Assembly (NCBI GenBank): GCA_014193115.1 | Contig: BJHQ01000019.1 | Location: forward strand, 1-64,000 | DNA: 64,000 nt | Source of the DNA: Planctomycetota bacterium | GTDB lineage: Bacteria; Planctomycetota; UBA11346 | Reading direction: 5' to 3' | Shown: positions 51,624 through 60,670 of the stretch, one piece after another | Position numbering within the stretch: position 1 is the stretch's first letter | Layout of the letters: the number at the start of each line of letters is the position of its first letter | Notes under the pieces: generated by a model | The model's input: the letters and a program-made list of their open reading frames with translations, nothing else | Database searches by the model: none | Told to the model about the DNA's origin: nothing | Position numbers and translations under genes: made by a program

Positions 51624-53446
51624 GGCTTGGCGGCCGGCTCCGGGGGCTTGGCCGCGGCCGGTTTCGCGGCTGGGGCGCTTTCCACTTTAGGGGCTGGCGC
51701 TGGCCCGCCCAGCCGTCGCTGCACAAAGCCCTTCAGCTTCTGATTGCGGGCGAGATCAGGCAATGTGCGGTCCCAAGCGGGATCGGTCGTCAGCACCGGA
51801 TCGACGGCGTACCACGCCATCAACGCGACCTGATCGGGATCCGCCGGTTCGACCGCCTGGACCAAGGCGGACAACAGCGGGCGGCGCAGCGCGTCAGGCA
51901 GGCGGAACGAGGCTTCAGCCAATGCGATGCGCAGGTTCGGCGAGCGCCCGGTCGCGGCCTTCGCCTGGGCCAGATCGAAACTGCGCTGATCGCCCAGAGC
52001 CCGGGCGGCGGTGATCGCCAAACGCTCGTCACCTTCGGCGACCAGGCGATGCAGCGCTGCATCGTCGATGGCGGTGCAGGCGATCAGCACCGACAAGGCC
52101 CGGCGGCGCACAGCCACGTCGGCTTTGGGGTCATCGAGTCTGGCTCGCACGGCGGCGGTCGTCGCTGGGCCCAACCGCTTCTCAATGGACCGGCGTTGAA
52201 GCTCGACCCGCGACTGTTCCACCACCCAGGCATTGCTGCCCAGGGCGCCAGCGATCAGCACCTGGTCGGTGGCGGCCGGAAGGTCGAATGAGGGCTCGGT
52301 GGCGCCGGTCGGGCCGACCCGATAAATCCGCCCGCCGCTGCGATCCGGAATCGGGAAGGAATGCAGTTCCCGGTTGGCGTCCGACCAATCGGAGATCAGT
52401 GCGGCGCCCGACGGCGTGGCGCAGAACGCGACCGGGAACCACCAGTTGTCGGCTGGCCGGGGCAGCAGGACCTGGTCCGGGCCGCCGCCGAATCCGCCCG
52501 GAATCGGCTTCAGTTCATTGCCGACGATCGTTCGGGTGCGCAGCCGGGAGGTCAGCATCCGGTTGCGCCAGTCGGCCGGCCAGCTCTCGCCGCACAGAAA
52601 CGCTCCCGACGCGAGATTCCGCCCCTTCAATTCATGGATCGGCGGAAGGCGTTCATAGGCCGAGGCCGGAACGAATGCCGGATGGAATTCCACTTGATAG
52701 TTCCCGCCACGCAGGATGTGGAACAGAATCCGGGGACCGACATCCGAAGCCAGCAACTCGCCATCGCTGTCGAAGACCAGACCGAAGCAATTGGTGAAAC
52801 CCCGGGCGATGACCTCGAATTCCCTGGTGACCGGATGGTAACGCCAGATCCCCGAGCCGATCATAGTCCTTTTTTCCGGCGGATCGCCGGGGTGACCGAC
52901 CCGGCTGCGATTGCTCATCCCGCTGCAGGCATAGATCCAGCCGTCGGGTCCCCAGGTCAGATTGCTGAAGGTATTGTTGGTCCAACCACCGCGCTCCAGT
53001 TCCCAGCCGTCGAGCAGCACTTCAGCCGGCCCATCCGGCACGCCATCGCCATCCTTGTCGGGGATGAAGATCAGGTTGGGCATGGCGCAGACGAAGACGC
53101 CGCCCAGTCCGACCGCAATGCCGGAATAGATGCGGCCTTCGTGGAAGACCTTGCGTTCGTCGTACACGCCATCGTGATCGGTATCGGTGAAGACCGCGAT
53201 CGAATCGTTCAGGGTCAGGTCATAGCTCTTCGCATACGTGCGGTATTCGGCCACCCACAGCCGGCCCCGGCCATCGATCTGCATGCTCACCGGCTGGGTG
53301 ACCTTGCTTTCATCGACCGCGGCTTGGACGGCGATCCCTTCAGGCGGCTTCATGCTGGCGAGGGTGTCGGCGATCGGCGCCGGCTTGCTCTCGCCGGCGG
53401 CCAATCCGGCCAGTACCAGCAGCAGCGGAATGGAGGAGCGGATCAT
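51620..53446 (-). CDS. PVC-type membrane-bound dehydrogenase-like beta-propeller
   Basis: This is a 608-residue exported protein. A signal peptide (about 1-18) is followed by a propeller (about 30-390) with PVSMQIDGRGRLWVAEYRTY, AVFTDTDHDGVYDERKVF, NLTWGPDGWIYACSG and RGFTNCFGLVFDSDGELLAS, the pattern of the PVC/NHL-type propeller dehydrogenase (PQQ-glucose-dehydrogenase relatives). A HEAT-like helical region (about 420-570) and an Ala/Pro/Lys tail close it. The usual C-terminal cytochrome domain is absent and is supplied by the next gene, with a four-base overlap. It probably oxidises a sugar in the periplasm. Confidence 0.88.
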   Translation of the reverse strand: MIRSSIPLLLVLAGLAAGESKPAPIADTLASMKPPEGIAVQAAVDESKVTQPVSMQIDGRGRLWVAEYRTYAKSYDLTLNDSIAVFTDTDHDGVYDERKVFHEGRIYSGIAVGLGGVFVCAMPNLIFIPDKDGDGVPDGPAEVLLDGWELERGGWTNNTFSNLTWGPDGWIYACSGMSNRSRVGHPGDPPEKRTMIGSGIWRYHPVTREFEVIARGFTNCFGLVFDSDGELLASDVGPRILFHILRGGNYQVEFHPAFVPASAYERLPPIHELKGRNLASGAFLCGESWPADWRNRMLTSRLRTRTIVGNELKPIPGGFGGGPDQVLLPRPADNWWFPVAFCATPSGAALISDWSDANRELHSFPIPDRSGGRIYRVGPTGATEPSFDLPAATDQVLIAGALGSNAWVVEQSRVELQRRSIEKRLGPATTAAVRARLDDPKADVAVRRRALSVLIACTAIDDAALHRLVAEGDERLAITAARALGDQRSFDLAQAKAATGRSPNLRIALAEASFRLPDALRRPLLSALVQAVEPADPDQVALMAWYAVDPVLTTDPAWDRTLPDLARNQKLKGFVQRRLGGPAPAPKVESAPAAKPAAAKPPEPAAKP

Positions 53447-54312
53447 CGTGCCTCCGCCGAAACCGCCTGACGCTGCCAGCCGGCCTTGATGAAGGCCAAC
53501 CCGTCACGGGCGAGCTGTTCTTCGTTCGCATACATCTTGCGCCAGATTTTGGTGGCGGCGGCCAAGGACGGCAGCAATTGGCCGAATGCCTCGATGGTCA
53601 GCCAGCCATCGTAGTTGGCCCGGCGCAACGCGGCGAAGGTCGCCTGCCAGGCCACCTGTCCGGTGCCGGGTGTGCTGCGGTCGCTTTCCGAGACATGGAC
53701 ATGGTTGAGCACCGCAGCACAGGCTGCGATCGCTTTCGCCGGATCCTTTTCCTCGATGTTGGCGTGGAAGGTGTCGTAGAGCACACCAACGCCGGGACTG
53801 CCGATGTCACCCACAAAGCGCGCCGAGTCAGCAGCGGTATTGAGCAGGTAGATTTCGAAGCGGTTGAGGAATTCCAGGGAAAGTCTGACCTTGGCGGCAG
53901 CGGCGTGGGCGGTGATGGCGCGGATGGCCTCGACCCCGTGATGCCATTCCTGGGTCGTCGGGCCGCTGCCGCTGAACTTGCCGAGGGCGGCATAGTACGG
54001 ACCCACCAGCAGGCCGATGTTCGCAGCAGCGCAGCAGTCGATGACCCGTTTCAGGCGTTCGACTGCTTTCGCCCGCACTGCCGGATCGGGGCTGATCGGG
54101 TCATGATCGGCATCCGAGACCGTCACCGCGGTGCGTTCCAGGCCAAGGTCATCTAGGCGTTTGCCGAGCGCGGCATAACGCTCCGTGCGCAGGTCGAACA
54201 CTGGCACCTCGACGCCATCGAAGCCGATGCGCTTCAATCCGGCGATGGTCGCGATCTGGCTGTCAGCACAGGCGTCATCGGTGTAGAGCAGCAGGTTCAT
54301 GCCGTATTTCAT
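53443..54312 (-). CDS. Sugar epimerase of the D-tagatose/D-psicose 3-epimerase family
   Basis: This 289-residue TIM barrel belongs to the AP-endonuclease-2/xylose-isomerase-like group. It has LSLEFLNRFEIYLLNTAADS (the catalytic glutamate and the NRFE signature of tagatose 3-epimerases), GVLYDTFHANIEEKD (metal Asp and His), NHVHVSESDRSTPGTGQVAW (metal-binding) and LTIEAFG with the second catalytic glutamate. It interconverts ketohexoses at C3 or acts on related keto-sugars. ATG 54312 overlaps the upstream stop by four bases. It lies between an FG-GAP protein and the propeller dehydrogenase. Confidence 0.88.
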   Translation of the reverse strand: MKYGMNLLLYTDDACADSQIATIAGLKRIGFDGVEVPVFDLRTERYAALGKRLDDLGLERTAVTVSDADHDPISPDPAVRAKAVERLKRVIDCCAAANIGLLVGPYYAALGKFSGSGPTTQEWHHGVEAIRAITAHAAAAKVRLSLEFLNRFEIYLLNTAADSARFVGDIGSPGVGVLYDTFHANIEEKDPAKAIAACAAVLNHVHVSESDRSTPGTGQVAWQATFAALRRANYDGWLTIEAFGQLLPSLAAATKIWRKMYANEEQLARDGLAFIKAGWQRQAVSAEAR

Positions 54313-55529
54313 GGAGTCCTCGCGGGGGTCGTGGATGAGGTGGTGGCGGATGGCGGCGCTGGCCCAGCGCCAGAGATGAAAGCGAAGCAACCGAGCTTGT
54401 TGCCGACGATGACGTCGCCGCGGCCGTCGCGGTTGATGTCGCGCACCTCGACCTGGGTGCCGACGCCGGAGGCATCATCGATCAGACGGGGTTCGAACTT
54501 GGTCGCGTCACCAGCGCCGATCTTGCGGAACCAATACAAAACTGGCGTGCCCATCGGATCGACATCGCCTTTCGATCCATGGGCCCAGCGCCGCTTTCCG
54601 GTGACGATGTCCTTCTTGCCGTCGCCATCCATGTCGTACAGGGCGACGGCATGCAATTGGGAAAAAGACACCGTATCCGGTGCGGGTTTGTCGATGATGG
54701 TGTGCTGGACAAAGGTCCGCTTGCCGTCGGCGGCGCGTTGCTGCTGGAACCAGGCCAGCCCGTAACCGTGCGCCGCCAGGCTGGTGATGACATCGGGCAG
54801 GCCGTCGCCATCGACATCGTCGACGTGCATCTGGGCTCCGCCGCCGCCGAACTTGGCGGCCTGGAGCTCCCACACCGGGTCGCCGGCAAGGGACTCGGGC
54901 TGGCGCCACCAGCCGTTGGCGACCAGCACATCCTTTTTTCCGTCGCCATCGACATCGCCGACACCCAGGCCATGCAGAAAGGTCTTTCCGCTGCCAGCCG
55001 TGCCCAGGGCATGAAACACCCACGGTTTTTCCGCAGCCGCCCGATCCGGCTCGTACCAGCCGAGCTTCCCGCCATTCGAGCAGACCAGTTCGGCCTTGCC
55101 GTCGCCGGTCAGGTCGGTCCAGGTCGGTGATTCGGTTTCAACCGACGGACAGCAGACGGATTCCTTCCAGTTCGCCGACCCGTCACCGGGGTTGCGGTAC
55201 CAGCGGCCGGCCTTGCCGGGGAAGCCGACGATCAGGACATCGGGTTTCTTGTCGCCATCGATATCATCGACGAAAGTGAAGAATTGGTTGGAATACTGCT
55301 CGGGGCTGAACGTTTTGGCCGGGAAGATTTCAGTGCGCTGGGTGAATTGCGGTCCCCGGAACCACCACGGTCCGGCGACCACGTCGATCACGCCATCGCC
55401 GTCGATGTCGCCGGCGTCGGCCCCCTCGCAGGTGAAATCCTTGTCGAGCTGGAAACGGGTGAAGCCTTCGCCCGCTTGGGCGCAGAGCGCCGCAGCGAAC
55501 AGGGCGAACAAGATGCGAACGTTGGCCAT
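54309..55529 (-). CDS. Secreted FG-GAP/VCBS repeat protein
   Basis: This 406-residue protein has a signal peptide (1-19) followed by an integrin-like beta-propeller with seven calcium-type loops: DIDGDGVID, DIDGDKKPD, DLTGDGKAE, DVDGDGKKD, DVDGDGLPD, DMDGDGKKD and DINRDGRGD. Aromatic 'WWFR/WYRN/WWRQ/WFQQ/YWFR' strands alternate with them. Such proteins bind glycans or stabilise extracellular complexes. It is first in the four-gene operon 55529-50481, 120 bases from a divergent AraC gene. The mature protein ends in a Ser/Thr/Pro tail. Confidence 0.9.
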   Translation of the reverse strand: MANVRILFALFAAALCAQAGEGFTRFQLDKDFTCEGADAGDIDGDGVIDVVAGPWWFRGPQFTQRTEIFPAKTFSPEQYSNQFFTFVDDIDGDKKPDVLIVGFPGKAGRWYRNPGDGSANWKESVCCPSVETESPTWTDLTGDGKAELVCSNGGKLGWYEPDRAAAEKPWVFHALGTAGSGKTFLHGLGVGDVDGDGKKDVLVANGWWRQPESLAGDPVWELQAAKFGGGGAQMHVDDVDGDGLPDVITSLAAHGYGLAWFQQQRAADGKRTFVQHTIIDKPAPDTVSFSQLHAVALYDMDGDGKKDIVTGKRRWAHGSKGDVDPMGTPVLYWFRKIGAGDATKFEPRLIDDASGVGTQVEVRDINRDGRGDVIVGNKLGCFAFISGAGPAPPSATTSSTTPARTP

Positions 55530-55649
55530 GCAGGTGTATACGGGGGCTGATCGCGCCGTGAGTTGCTGAGCGCGGGTCGATTCTTGCTCCATGGCGACCT
55601 TCAAGGATTGCGTCTGCTGCCTTGGATCGATGCTGGGCTTCACCGTTCC

Positions 55650-56396
55650 ATGACTGACTTCCGCATCGACTATGCCTCCCAACTGAGCCTGCCCCCGGGC
55701 TGGCAGATGCGCGACCACCGCCATCCCGACCAGATCGAGCTTGAAGTGATCCTCACGGGCCGGGTCGAGACCCGCTTCGCCGATGGCCGCGAGATCGTCA
55801 CCGGGCCAGGCGCCTTCAAATGGCATCCCATGGGCCTGGCCCACCGTGAGCATTTGCTCGAACCGGGGCCTGGCGGCCGCCCGGCGCAGATGCTGTTCGT
55901 CATGTGCAACGTCCCGTCCACTATCGACACCGACGGCTGGCCGCTGGGCTGCGCCGATCCGAACGGCCGCCTGGCGACGATCCTGACCTGGATGATCGAG
56001 TCGCAAAAACAGACCAGCCTGCACCAGCACCTGATCGCCCTGCTCGATGCCGAACTGATCCGCCTGGCCCGCCCCGAATCAGCCATGGTCTCAGCGATTC
56101 GGTCCTTCATCAGCGATCGTGTCGATCAGCCGCTCACCCTCGACGATCTCGCCAACCACGTGCATCTCAGCCGGTTCCATTTCTGTCGGGCCTTCCGCCG
56201 CTCCTGCGGACAGACGCCGATGGAGTTCCTCCGCGCCCAGCGCCTGGTCGCGGCCCGGGCCATGCGCCAGTCAACCGGGATGCCGCTGCGCGCCATCGCC
56301 CCGTTGGTCGGATTCAAAAATGGACATCACCTGAGCCGGGCGCTCAATCGACCGTCCCAGACAGGGCCGACGACCCTCGAAGACAACGAGCAATAA
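55650..56396 (+). CDS. AraC-family transcriptional regulator
   Basis: This regulator has 248 residues from ATG 55650. A cupin-like N-terminus has PGWQMRDHRHPDQIELEVIL. The C-terminal domain has LDDLANHVHLSRFHFCRAFR (about 157-176) and LRAIAPLVGFKNGHHLSRAL (about 207-226). It faces away from the FG-GAP-led operon across 120 bases and is the most likely regulator of it, with the AraC gene at the operon's other end as a second candidate. Confidence 0.9.
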   Translation: MTDFRIDYASQLSLPPGWQMRDHRHPDQIELEVILTGRVETRFADGREIVTGPGAFKWHPMGLAHREHLLEPGPGGRPAQMLFVMCNVPSTIDTDGWPLGCADPNGRLATILTWMIESQKQTSLHQHLIALLDAELIRLARPESAMVSAIRSFISDRVDQPLTLDDLANHVHLSRFHFCRAFRRSCGQTPMEFLRAQRLVAARAMRQSTGMPLRAIAPLVGFKNGHHLSRALNRPSQTGPTTLEDNEQ

Positions 56397-56533
56397 GGGC
56401 CCACGCAGGATTTCCTGATACGGATCCGGTGCGGCGATGCCCACATCGCTCTGGTATTGCTCGATGTCGCGGAACCATCCCCTCATGAAAACAGCTGCAA
56501 CGATTCGACCAGGCTGCCAATGGTACCTGCGTC

Positions 56534-56562
56534 GCGCCGGCGATGCGGGCATCGCCGCTCCG
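56534..56562. repeat. Palindromic repeat, family D (copy 2, inverted)
   Basis: This is the reverse complement of 36247-36275 with one mismatch in 29 bases. A weaker relative is at about 56428-56452. It fills most of the 213-base gap between the AraC and oxidoreductase genes, where no gene is seen. Confidence 0.75.
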
Positions 56563-56609
56563 CAAAGCGCGCCTACAATCTACTAGTTGTTGCCCGAGCC
56601 CTAACCGAT

Positions 56610-57692
56610 TTAGGGAGCGAGGCGACGGTAATTGTCGTGGCTTTTCGCGAGCGGCAGCGGAACCCGCTCGCCGGTCCGGGCGGCGCCATAGGCCGCGCTG
56701 ATCAGCTCCAGGGCCGGACGGCCGGTAGCGAGGGCGAAGGCCGGGTCGACGGCGCCGCGGCCGGCAGCGGCCCAGATCCGCGCCATCCGGAACCACAGCT
56801 GATCGATATCGGAAGGAGGCGGATCGGACGGCAGATCGGCGAGCACCCGATCGATCGCCGCCTGGATCAGCGGTTCGCTGGAGGTGATCCGCCAGCGCGG
56901 CTGGGAATAGCCATACGGGGCATCGCCGAATTCGGCCTGCAAATGCTGCCAGCAGAGCAGACCGCGAGTCAGCTCGCGGTTGGCGTGGACGCTGACCGTG
57001 GCGGTCAGCCAGCCACCGCCGGTCAGGCCGGCGATCAGGGCGGCGGTGTCCTCCAGTTCGATTGGATGGACCAGGGTGGCAGCATGGGCCTGGACCCATT
57101 GCGGCGCCGGAATCAGGCCGAGCACCAGGTCCAGGACATGGACAGCCAAACCGGTCAGCGGCCCGCCGAGCTCGGTCGCATGTTTTCCCCGCCATGGGAC
57201 TGCATAATAATCGCTGCCGCGCCGCCAGACGGTCTCGACGGTGCCGTGCATGAAGGAACCTGCGAGTCCGGCGGCCAGCACCGCGCGCAGCCCTCGTGGA
57301 CCATCGCCCAAGCGGTTCTGGAGCACCGGCACCACGGTCTTTCCGGACGCATCCTGGCGCAGGACCAGGTCATCGAATTCAGCCAAGGAGCCCGCCAGGG
57401 GCTTTTCCAAGACCACATGCTTGCCGGCAGCGAGGGCTGCCCGGGCGCCGCTGGCGTGCAGGAACGGCGGCGTGCACAGCGAGACCATGGCGGCCTCGCT
57501 GGCCAGCACTGCCTCCTGATCCGCCACCACTTGGCAGCCGGGATGGCGGGCCGCCAAGGCTGCGGCTTTTTCCCGGTCGATATCGCAGATCGCGACCAGG
57601 CGCACCCCGGGTTGCGAAGCGAATGCGGCGGCATGGGTGCTGGCGATGCCGCCTGCACCGACCAGGGCGACGGGGAGATCTGCGGCAGGCAT
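56610..57692 (-). CDS. Gfo/Idh/MocA-family oxidoreductase
   Basis: This 360-residue protein has an N-terminal Rossmann domain VALVGAGGIASTHAAAFASQ and the family motif VVLEKPLAGS, where the lysine is the usual catalytic residue. The C-terminal substrate domain has HVLDLVLGLI and LTGGGWLTATVSVHAN. NAD(P)-dependent oxidation or reduction of a sugar, inositol or sugar acid is expected. ATG 57692 matches the family start. An upstream extension to 57959 runs through repeats and is rejected. It is convergent with the AraC gene and probably part of the local sugar-use set. Confidence 0.88.
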   Translation of the reverse strand: MPAADLPVALVGAGGIASTHAAAFASQPGVRLVAICDIDREKAAALAARHPGCQVVADQEAVLASEAAMVSLCTPPFLHASGARAALAAGKHVVLEKPLAGSLAEFDDLVLRQDASGKTVVPVLQNRLGDGPRGLRAVLAAGLAGSFMHGTVETVWRRGSDYYAVPWRGKHATELGGPLTGLAVHVLDLVLGLIPAPQWVQAHAATLVHPIELEDTAALIAGLTGGGWLTATVSVHANRELTRGLLCWQHLQAEFGDAPYGYSQPRWRITSSEPLIQAAIDRVLADLPSDPPPSDIDQLWFRMARIWAAAGRGAVDPAFALATGRPALELISAAYGAARTGERVPLPLAKSHDNYRRLAP

Positions 57693-57776
57693 GCGCGCAG
57701 GCTGCGCCACCCCGGTGCGGGGCAAGGCCACACAAGCCCGACCAGATCGCAATCCGTTCCTCCTGAAAATGCAGTT

Positions 57777-57920
57777 GGGAACCGCCAAGACGTCACAACG
57801 CCAAGTGGTGGAAGGCTCAACGAACATCCGTCCTTCAGCTCCCACCTGCTCCCGTTCGGTGGTCCAGCCAGCTGAGCCCTTCCCAGGTTTTTCTTTGGCA
57901 TCTTGGCGTCTTGGCGGTTC
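57777..57920. repeat. Inverted pair of family F repeats
   Basis: GGGAACCGCCAAGACG (57777) and its inverted counterpart CGTCTTGGCGGTTC (57907-57920) face each other across about 90 bases. The single copy at 30073-30101 has the orientation of the second. The 329-base gap between the oxidoreductase and the next gene contains only this pair and no gene. Confidence 0.75.
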
Positions 57921-58021
57921 ATCCGCTTTATTGGCTGGTGGCCGAGCGGCGTGCGACACCGTCGGCTGCGTTGCCCCATCGCCGTACTGGCCGCTGGCTT
58001 GGTCGTGATCATCATCCGCCC

Positions 58022-59821
58022 ATGCCGCCTCGCACCCGAACCGCCGCCAGCACCTCCCCAGCCCGTCCTGGAGCGAAGGCCCCCGCTGGCAAGGAGGCCG
58101 CAGCGCCGGCCCGGACCGGTGCCAGGCCAGCCACCGAACCGGCGACCCGGCGGACCGGTCCTTCCGAAAAAAATCAGGGATTCCTGCGTCGCAACCTGCC
58201 GCTGCTGATCATCGGAGCAGTCGTCGTGGTGGCGCTGATCGTCGCCGTGTCGTGGTATCCGGTACGGCGGGCGATCGCCCTTGGCCATCTCGATACCTTC
58301 AAACCGGAATCCCCCAGCGATCTGGCGCCATTCCGCCTGCCGGAAGCCATCGCCGCTGCTGATGCTTATCTCGACATCGTCGCGAAGCAGCGCGGCTGGG
58401 CGGAAAACGCCGTGTACACCGACCGCGGACCGATCGAGGCCCAGCTCCATCTGTCGAAAGTCGTCGGCAGCGTCGGTGGCATGGTGTTCCTCTGTGAAAA
58501 GCCGGGCCTCACCCTGAACCAGCGGGTCGCCGCCCTGACCGGGCTGGCCGAGGTCTACCAGTCCGGGAAGAACGACCGCGACCGGCTGCCCGGCAGCCTT
58601 GAGAACTGGGCCGAAGGAACCGCCCTGCCCGAAGGCGCTGCCGAACCCGCCGCCGGGCGCGCCATTTCAGCCGCAGCGATCGCGGTCATCGCCAAAGCCA
58701 ATCGCGAAGGCGCGGTCAGACTGCTCGCCGGGATGGTCGCCAAGCCCGGGACCGATCCGCTGCGTGCCGACCAAGCCCTCACCGCGCTGGCCAAGATGGC
58801 CGCCGACGGGGACATCACCGCGCTGGGTTCCGCCATCGGCCTGCTCGCTGGCACCGCTGGTGACCTGGTGCTGGCCAATCCGCAGCTGTGCGACGCCATC
58901 CGCAACCAATCCCGGCCCTCCCACCTGAAACCCCTGATCGAGCGGCTCGGCGATCAACGTCCAGGAATCCGTGGCTTGGCCCTGGCCGGCCTCGGCGCGC
59001 CAGGCATGGCCCTGGGCGAATCCCCCGACGACCAAGCCAAGCGGCGTGACCTCGGCCAATCGATCGGCCAGCGGATCACCGTAGATGCAGACAAGGCCGA
59101 ACTGTCCGGCGCGCTGAAGGCCGTCCGCACCCTGCGCCTCAGCGGCTCACGCGACGCCGTGCTGGCACTGGCGCCCAAGATCAGCGAACTCGGTCTGGAC
59201 GGCATCGATGGCCAGGCGCTCGGCCTGATCGTCGCAGATGCCTGCCTGCCGTCGGTCTACAGCAAGGCCACGCCCGACCAGCAGCAATGGGCGGAAGGCA
59301 CCGTCGATGCCCTGGCGGCACTGCTCGACCAGCCGACCACCCGCCCGGTCGGAGCCGCCGGGCTCAGCCGTCCGACCAGCGGCTGGGAGACCAGCCCGGC
59401 CCTGCGCCGCGCTCTCGACCGCTTAGCCGCCACCACCGATCCGCTGTGCATCCAGACCTTGCGCGATCTGGTCAGCAAGGCGTACAACCGGCCCGATGTC
59501 GCCCAAGCCAACGGACTCGACGCCAATGCCTGGAAAGGCTTCCTCGACAAGGACCGGCCACGGAGCGCAAAATGGGCCGAGTGGCAGCAGTGGATCGAAG
59601 CCAATGGCGCCGACGTCTCACGGGTCAACGCCGGTCGTAAACGCCTGGCCGAAGCCAAAGCCTTTATTGAGGCAGCGATGAAAGAGCTGGACAGTTGGCT
59701 GGCCGAACCGAACTTCGCCGCACCCCTCGGCCTGACCACGGCCAAGCTCAAGAGCTGGAGAACCGCTACCCTGGGAACGCTGCATTTCTCGGTCCAGAAG
59801 GCGTTCGCCGGGTCGCTTTAG
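58022..59821 (+). CDS. Membrane-anchored protein of unknown function
   Basis: This protein has 599 residues from ATG 58022. Residues 1-57 are disordered and rich in Ala, Arg, Pro and Thr. A membrane helix lies at about 62-82 (LLIIGAVVVVALIVAVSWYP). The rest (about 85-599) is helical and Ala/Leu-rich, with repeated helix pairs reminiscent of HEAT or TPR-like solenoids (for example HLKPLIERLGDQRPGIRGLA), so it probably faces the periplasm. No family was recognised. The architecture matches the protein at 26131-27498. It ends directly at a large repeat block. Confidence 0.72.
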   Translation: MPPRTRTAASTSPARPGAKAPAGKEAAAPARTGARPATEPATRRTGPSEKNQGFLRRNLPLLIIGAVVVVALIVAVSWYPVRRAIALGHLDTFKPESPSDLAPFRLPEAIAAADAYLDIVAKQRGWAENAVYTDRGPIEAQLHLSKVVGSVGGMVFLCEKPGLTLNQRVAALTGLAEVYQSGKNDRDRLPGSLENWAEGTALPEGAAEPAAGRAISAAAIAVIAKANREGAVRLLAGMVAKPGTDPLRADQALTALAKMAADGDITALGSAIGLLAGTAGDLVLANPQLCDAIRNQSRPSHLKPLIERLGDQRPGIRGLALAGLGAPGMALGESPDDQAKRRDLGQSIGQRITVDADKAELSGALKAVRTLRLSGSRDAVLALAPKISELGLDGIDGQALGLIVADACLPSVYSKATPDQQQWAEGTVDALAALLDQPTTRPVGAAGLSRPTSGWETSPALRRALDRLAATTDPLCIQTLRDLVSKAYNRPDVAQANGLDANAWKGFLDKDRPRSAKWAEWQQWIEANGADVSRVNAGRKRLAEAKAFIEAAMKELDSWLAEPNFAAPLGLTTAKLKSWRTATLGTLHFSVQKAFAGSL

Positions 59822-60560
59822 TTTCGGTGGGCTTCGCCCCCCGGGCCCCCCGCGGCCTTGGTCGGCGCTCGTTTTCCTCCGGAAAACGTGGGCGCATCGC
59901 CTCCGGCGATTTTCTGCGCCCACCGCGCCTCGGGCAGCCGTTCCCCTCTCGCTTTGCTCGGGGGGACCCCTCGGTTTGTTTCGTTGGGCTTTGCCCCCCG
60001 GGCCCCCCGCGGCCTTGGTCGGCGCTCGTTTTCCTCCGGAAAACGTGGGCGCATCGCCTCCGGCGATTTTCTGCGCCCACCGCGCCTCGGACGGCCGTTC
60101 CCCTCTCGCTTTGCTCGGGGGGACCCCTCGGTTTGTTTCGTGGGGCTTTGCCCCCCGGCGGCCCTTCGGGCCTGTCCAGCTCCGCTGCGCTCCGCGCTGC
60201 GCAGGTCGCAGGCCTTCGGCCTGCTGCCGCCTGCGGCGGCGCCTGCTCCGCCCCCCGGCCTTGGTCGGCGCTCGTTTTCCTCCGGAAAACGTGGGCGCAT
60301 CGCCTCCGGCGATTTTCTGCGCCCACCGCGCCTCGGACGGCCGTTCCCCTCTCGCTTTGCTCGGGGGGACCCTGCTGTTTGTTTCGTGGGGCTTCGCCCC
60401 CCGGGCCCCCCACGGCCTTGGTCGGCGCTCGTTTTCCTCCGGAAAACGTGGGCGCATCGCCTTCGGCGATTTTCTGCGCCCAACTCGCCTCGGGCGGCCG
60501 TTCCCCTCTCGCTGCGCTCGGGGGACCCCTCGGTTTGTATCGAGGGCTTCTTTGTTTCGG
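59822..60560. repeat. 157-bp tandem repeat block with nested hairpins, family G
   Basis: Four units start (counted from GGCCTTGG) at 59854, 60011, 60257 and 60414. Spacings are 157, 246 and 157, so the second interval carries about 89 extra bases of GC-rich sequence (60170-60255). Each unit holds GTTTTCCTCCGGAAAAC (7-bp stem), GTGGGCGCA pairing with TGCGCCCAC around an ATCGCC/GGCGAT stem, and CCCCTCTCGCTTTGCTCGGG. Because 157 is not a multiple of three, open frames run through it on both strands in most registers. These are treated as artefacts. About 60560-60670 holds nothing recognisable. Confidence 0.9.
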
Positions 60561-60670
60561 GGGCTTCTCTCTGCGTGGCTCGATGGACTTACTTTTGCGC
60601 CGTTGGCCGGCTGTCAGGTGCTGTTGACCCGGCACCTGTGCAGGCTATTCCAGGCGCCCAGGAACCTGCC

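Noticed and set aside
54313..54390. Longer start for the epimerase.
   Set aside because: It would overlap the FG-GAP gene further; ATG 54312 gives the usual four-base overlap and the family N-terminus MKYGMNLLLY.
57693..57959. Extension of the Gfo/Idh/MocA frame upstream to 57959.
   Set aside because: It crosses the inverted family F repeats; the Rossmann start VALVGAGG fits ATG 57692.
59822..60670. Long open frames on both strands through the 157-bp repeat block.
   Set aside because: They are shifted copies of the same repeat in several registers; no domain or ribosome site supports any of them.
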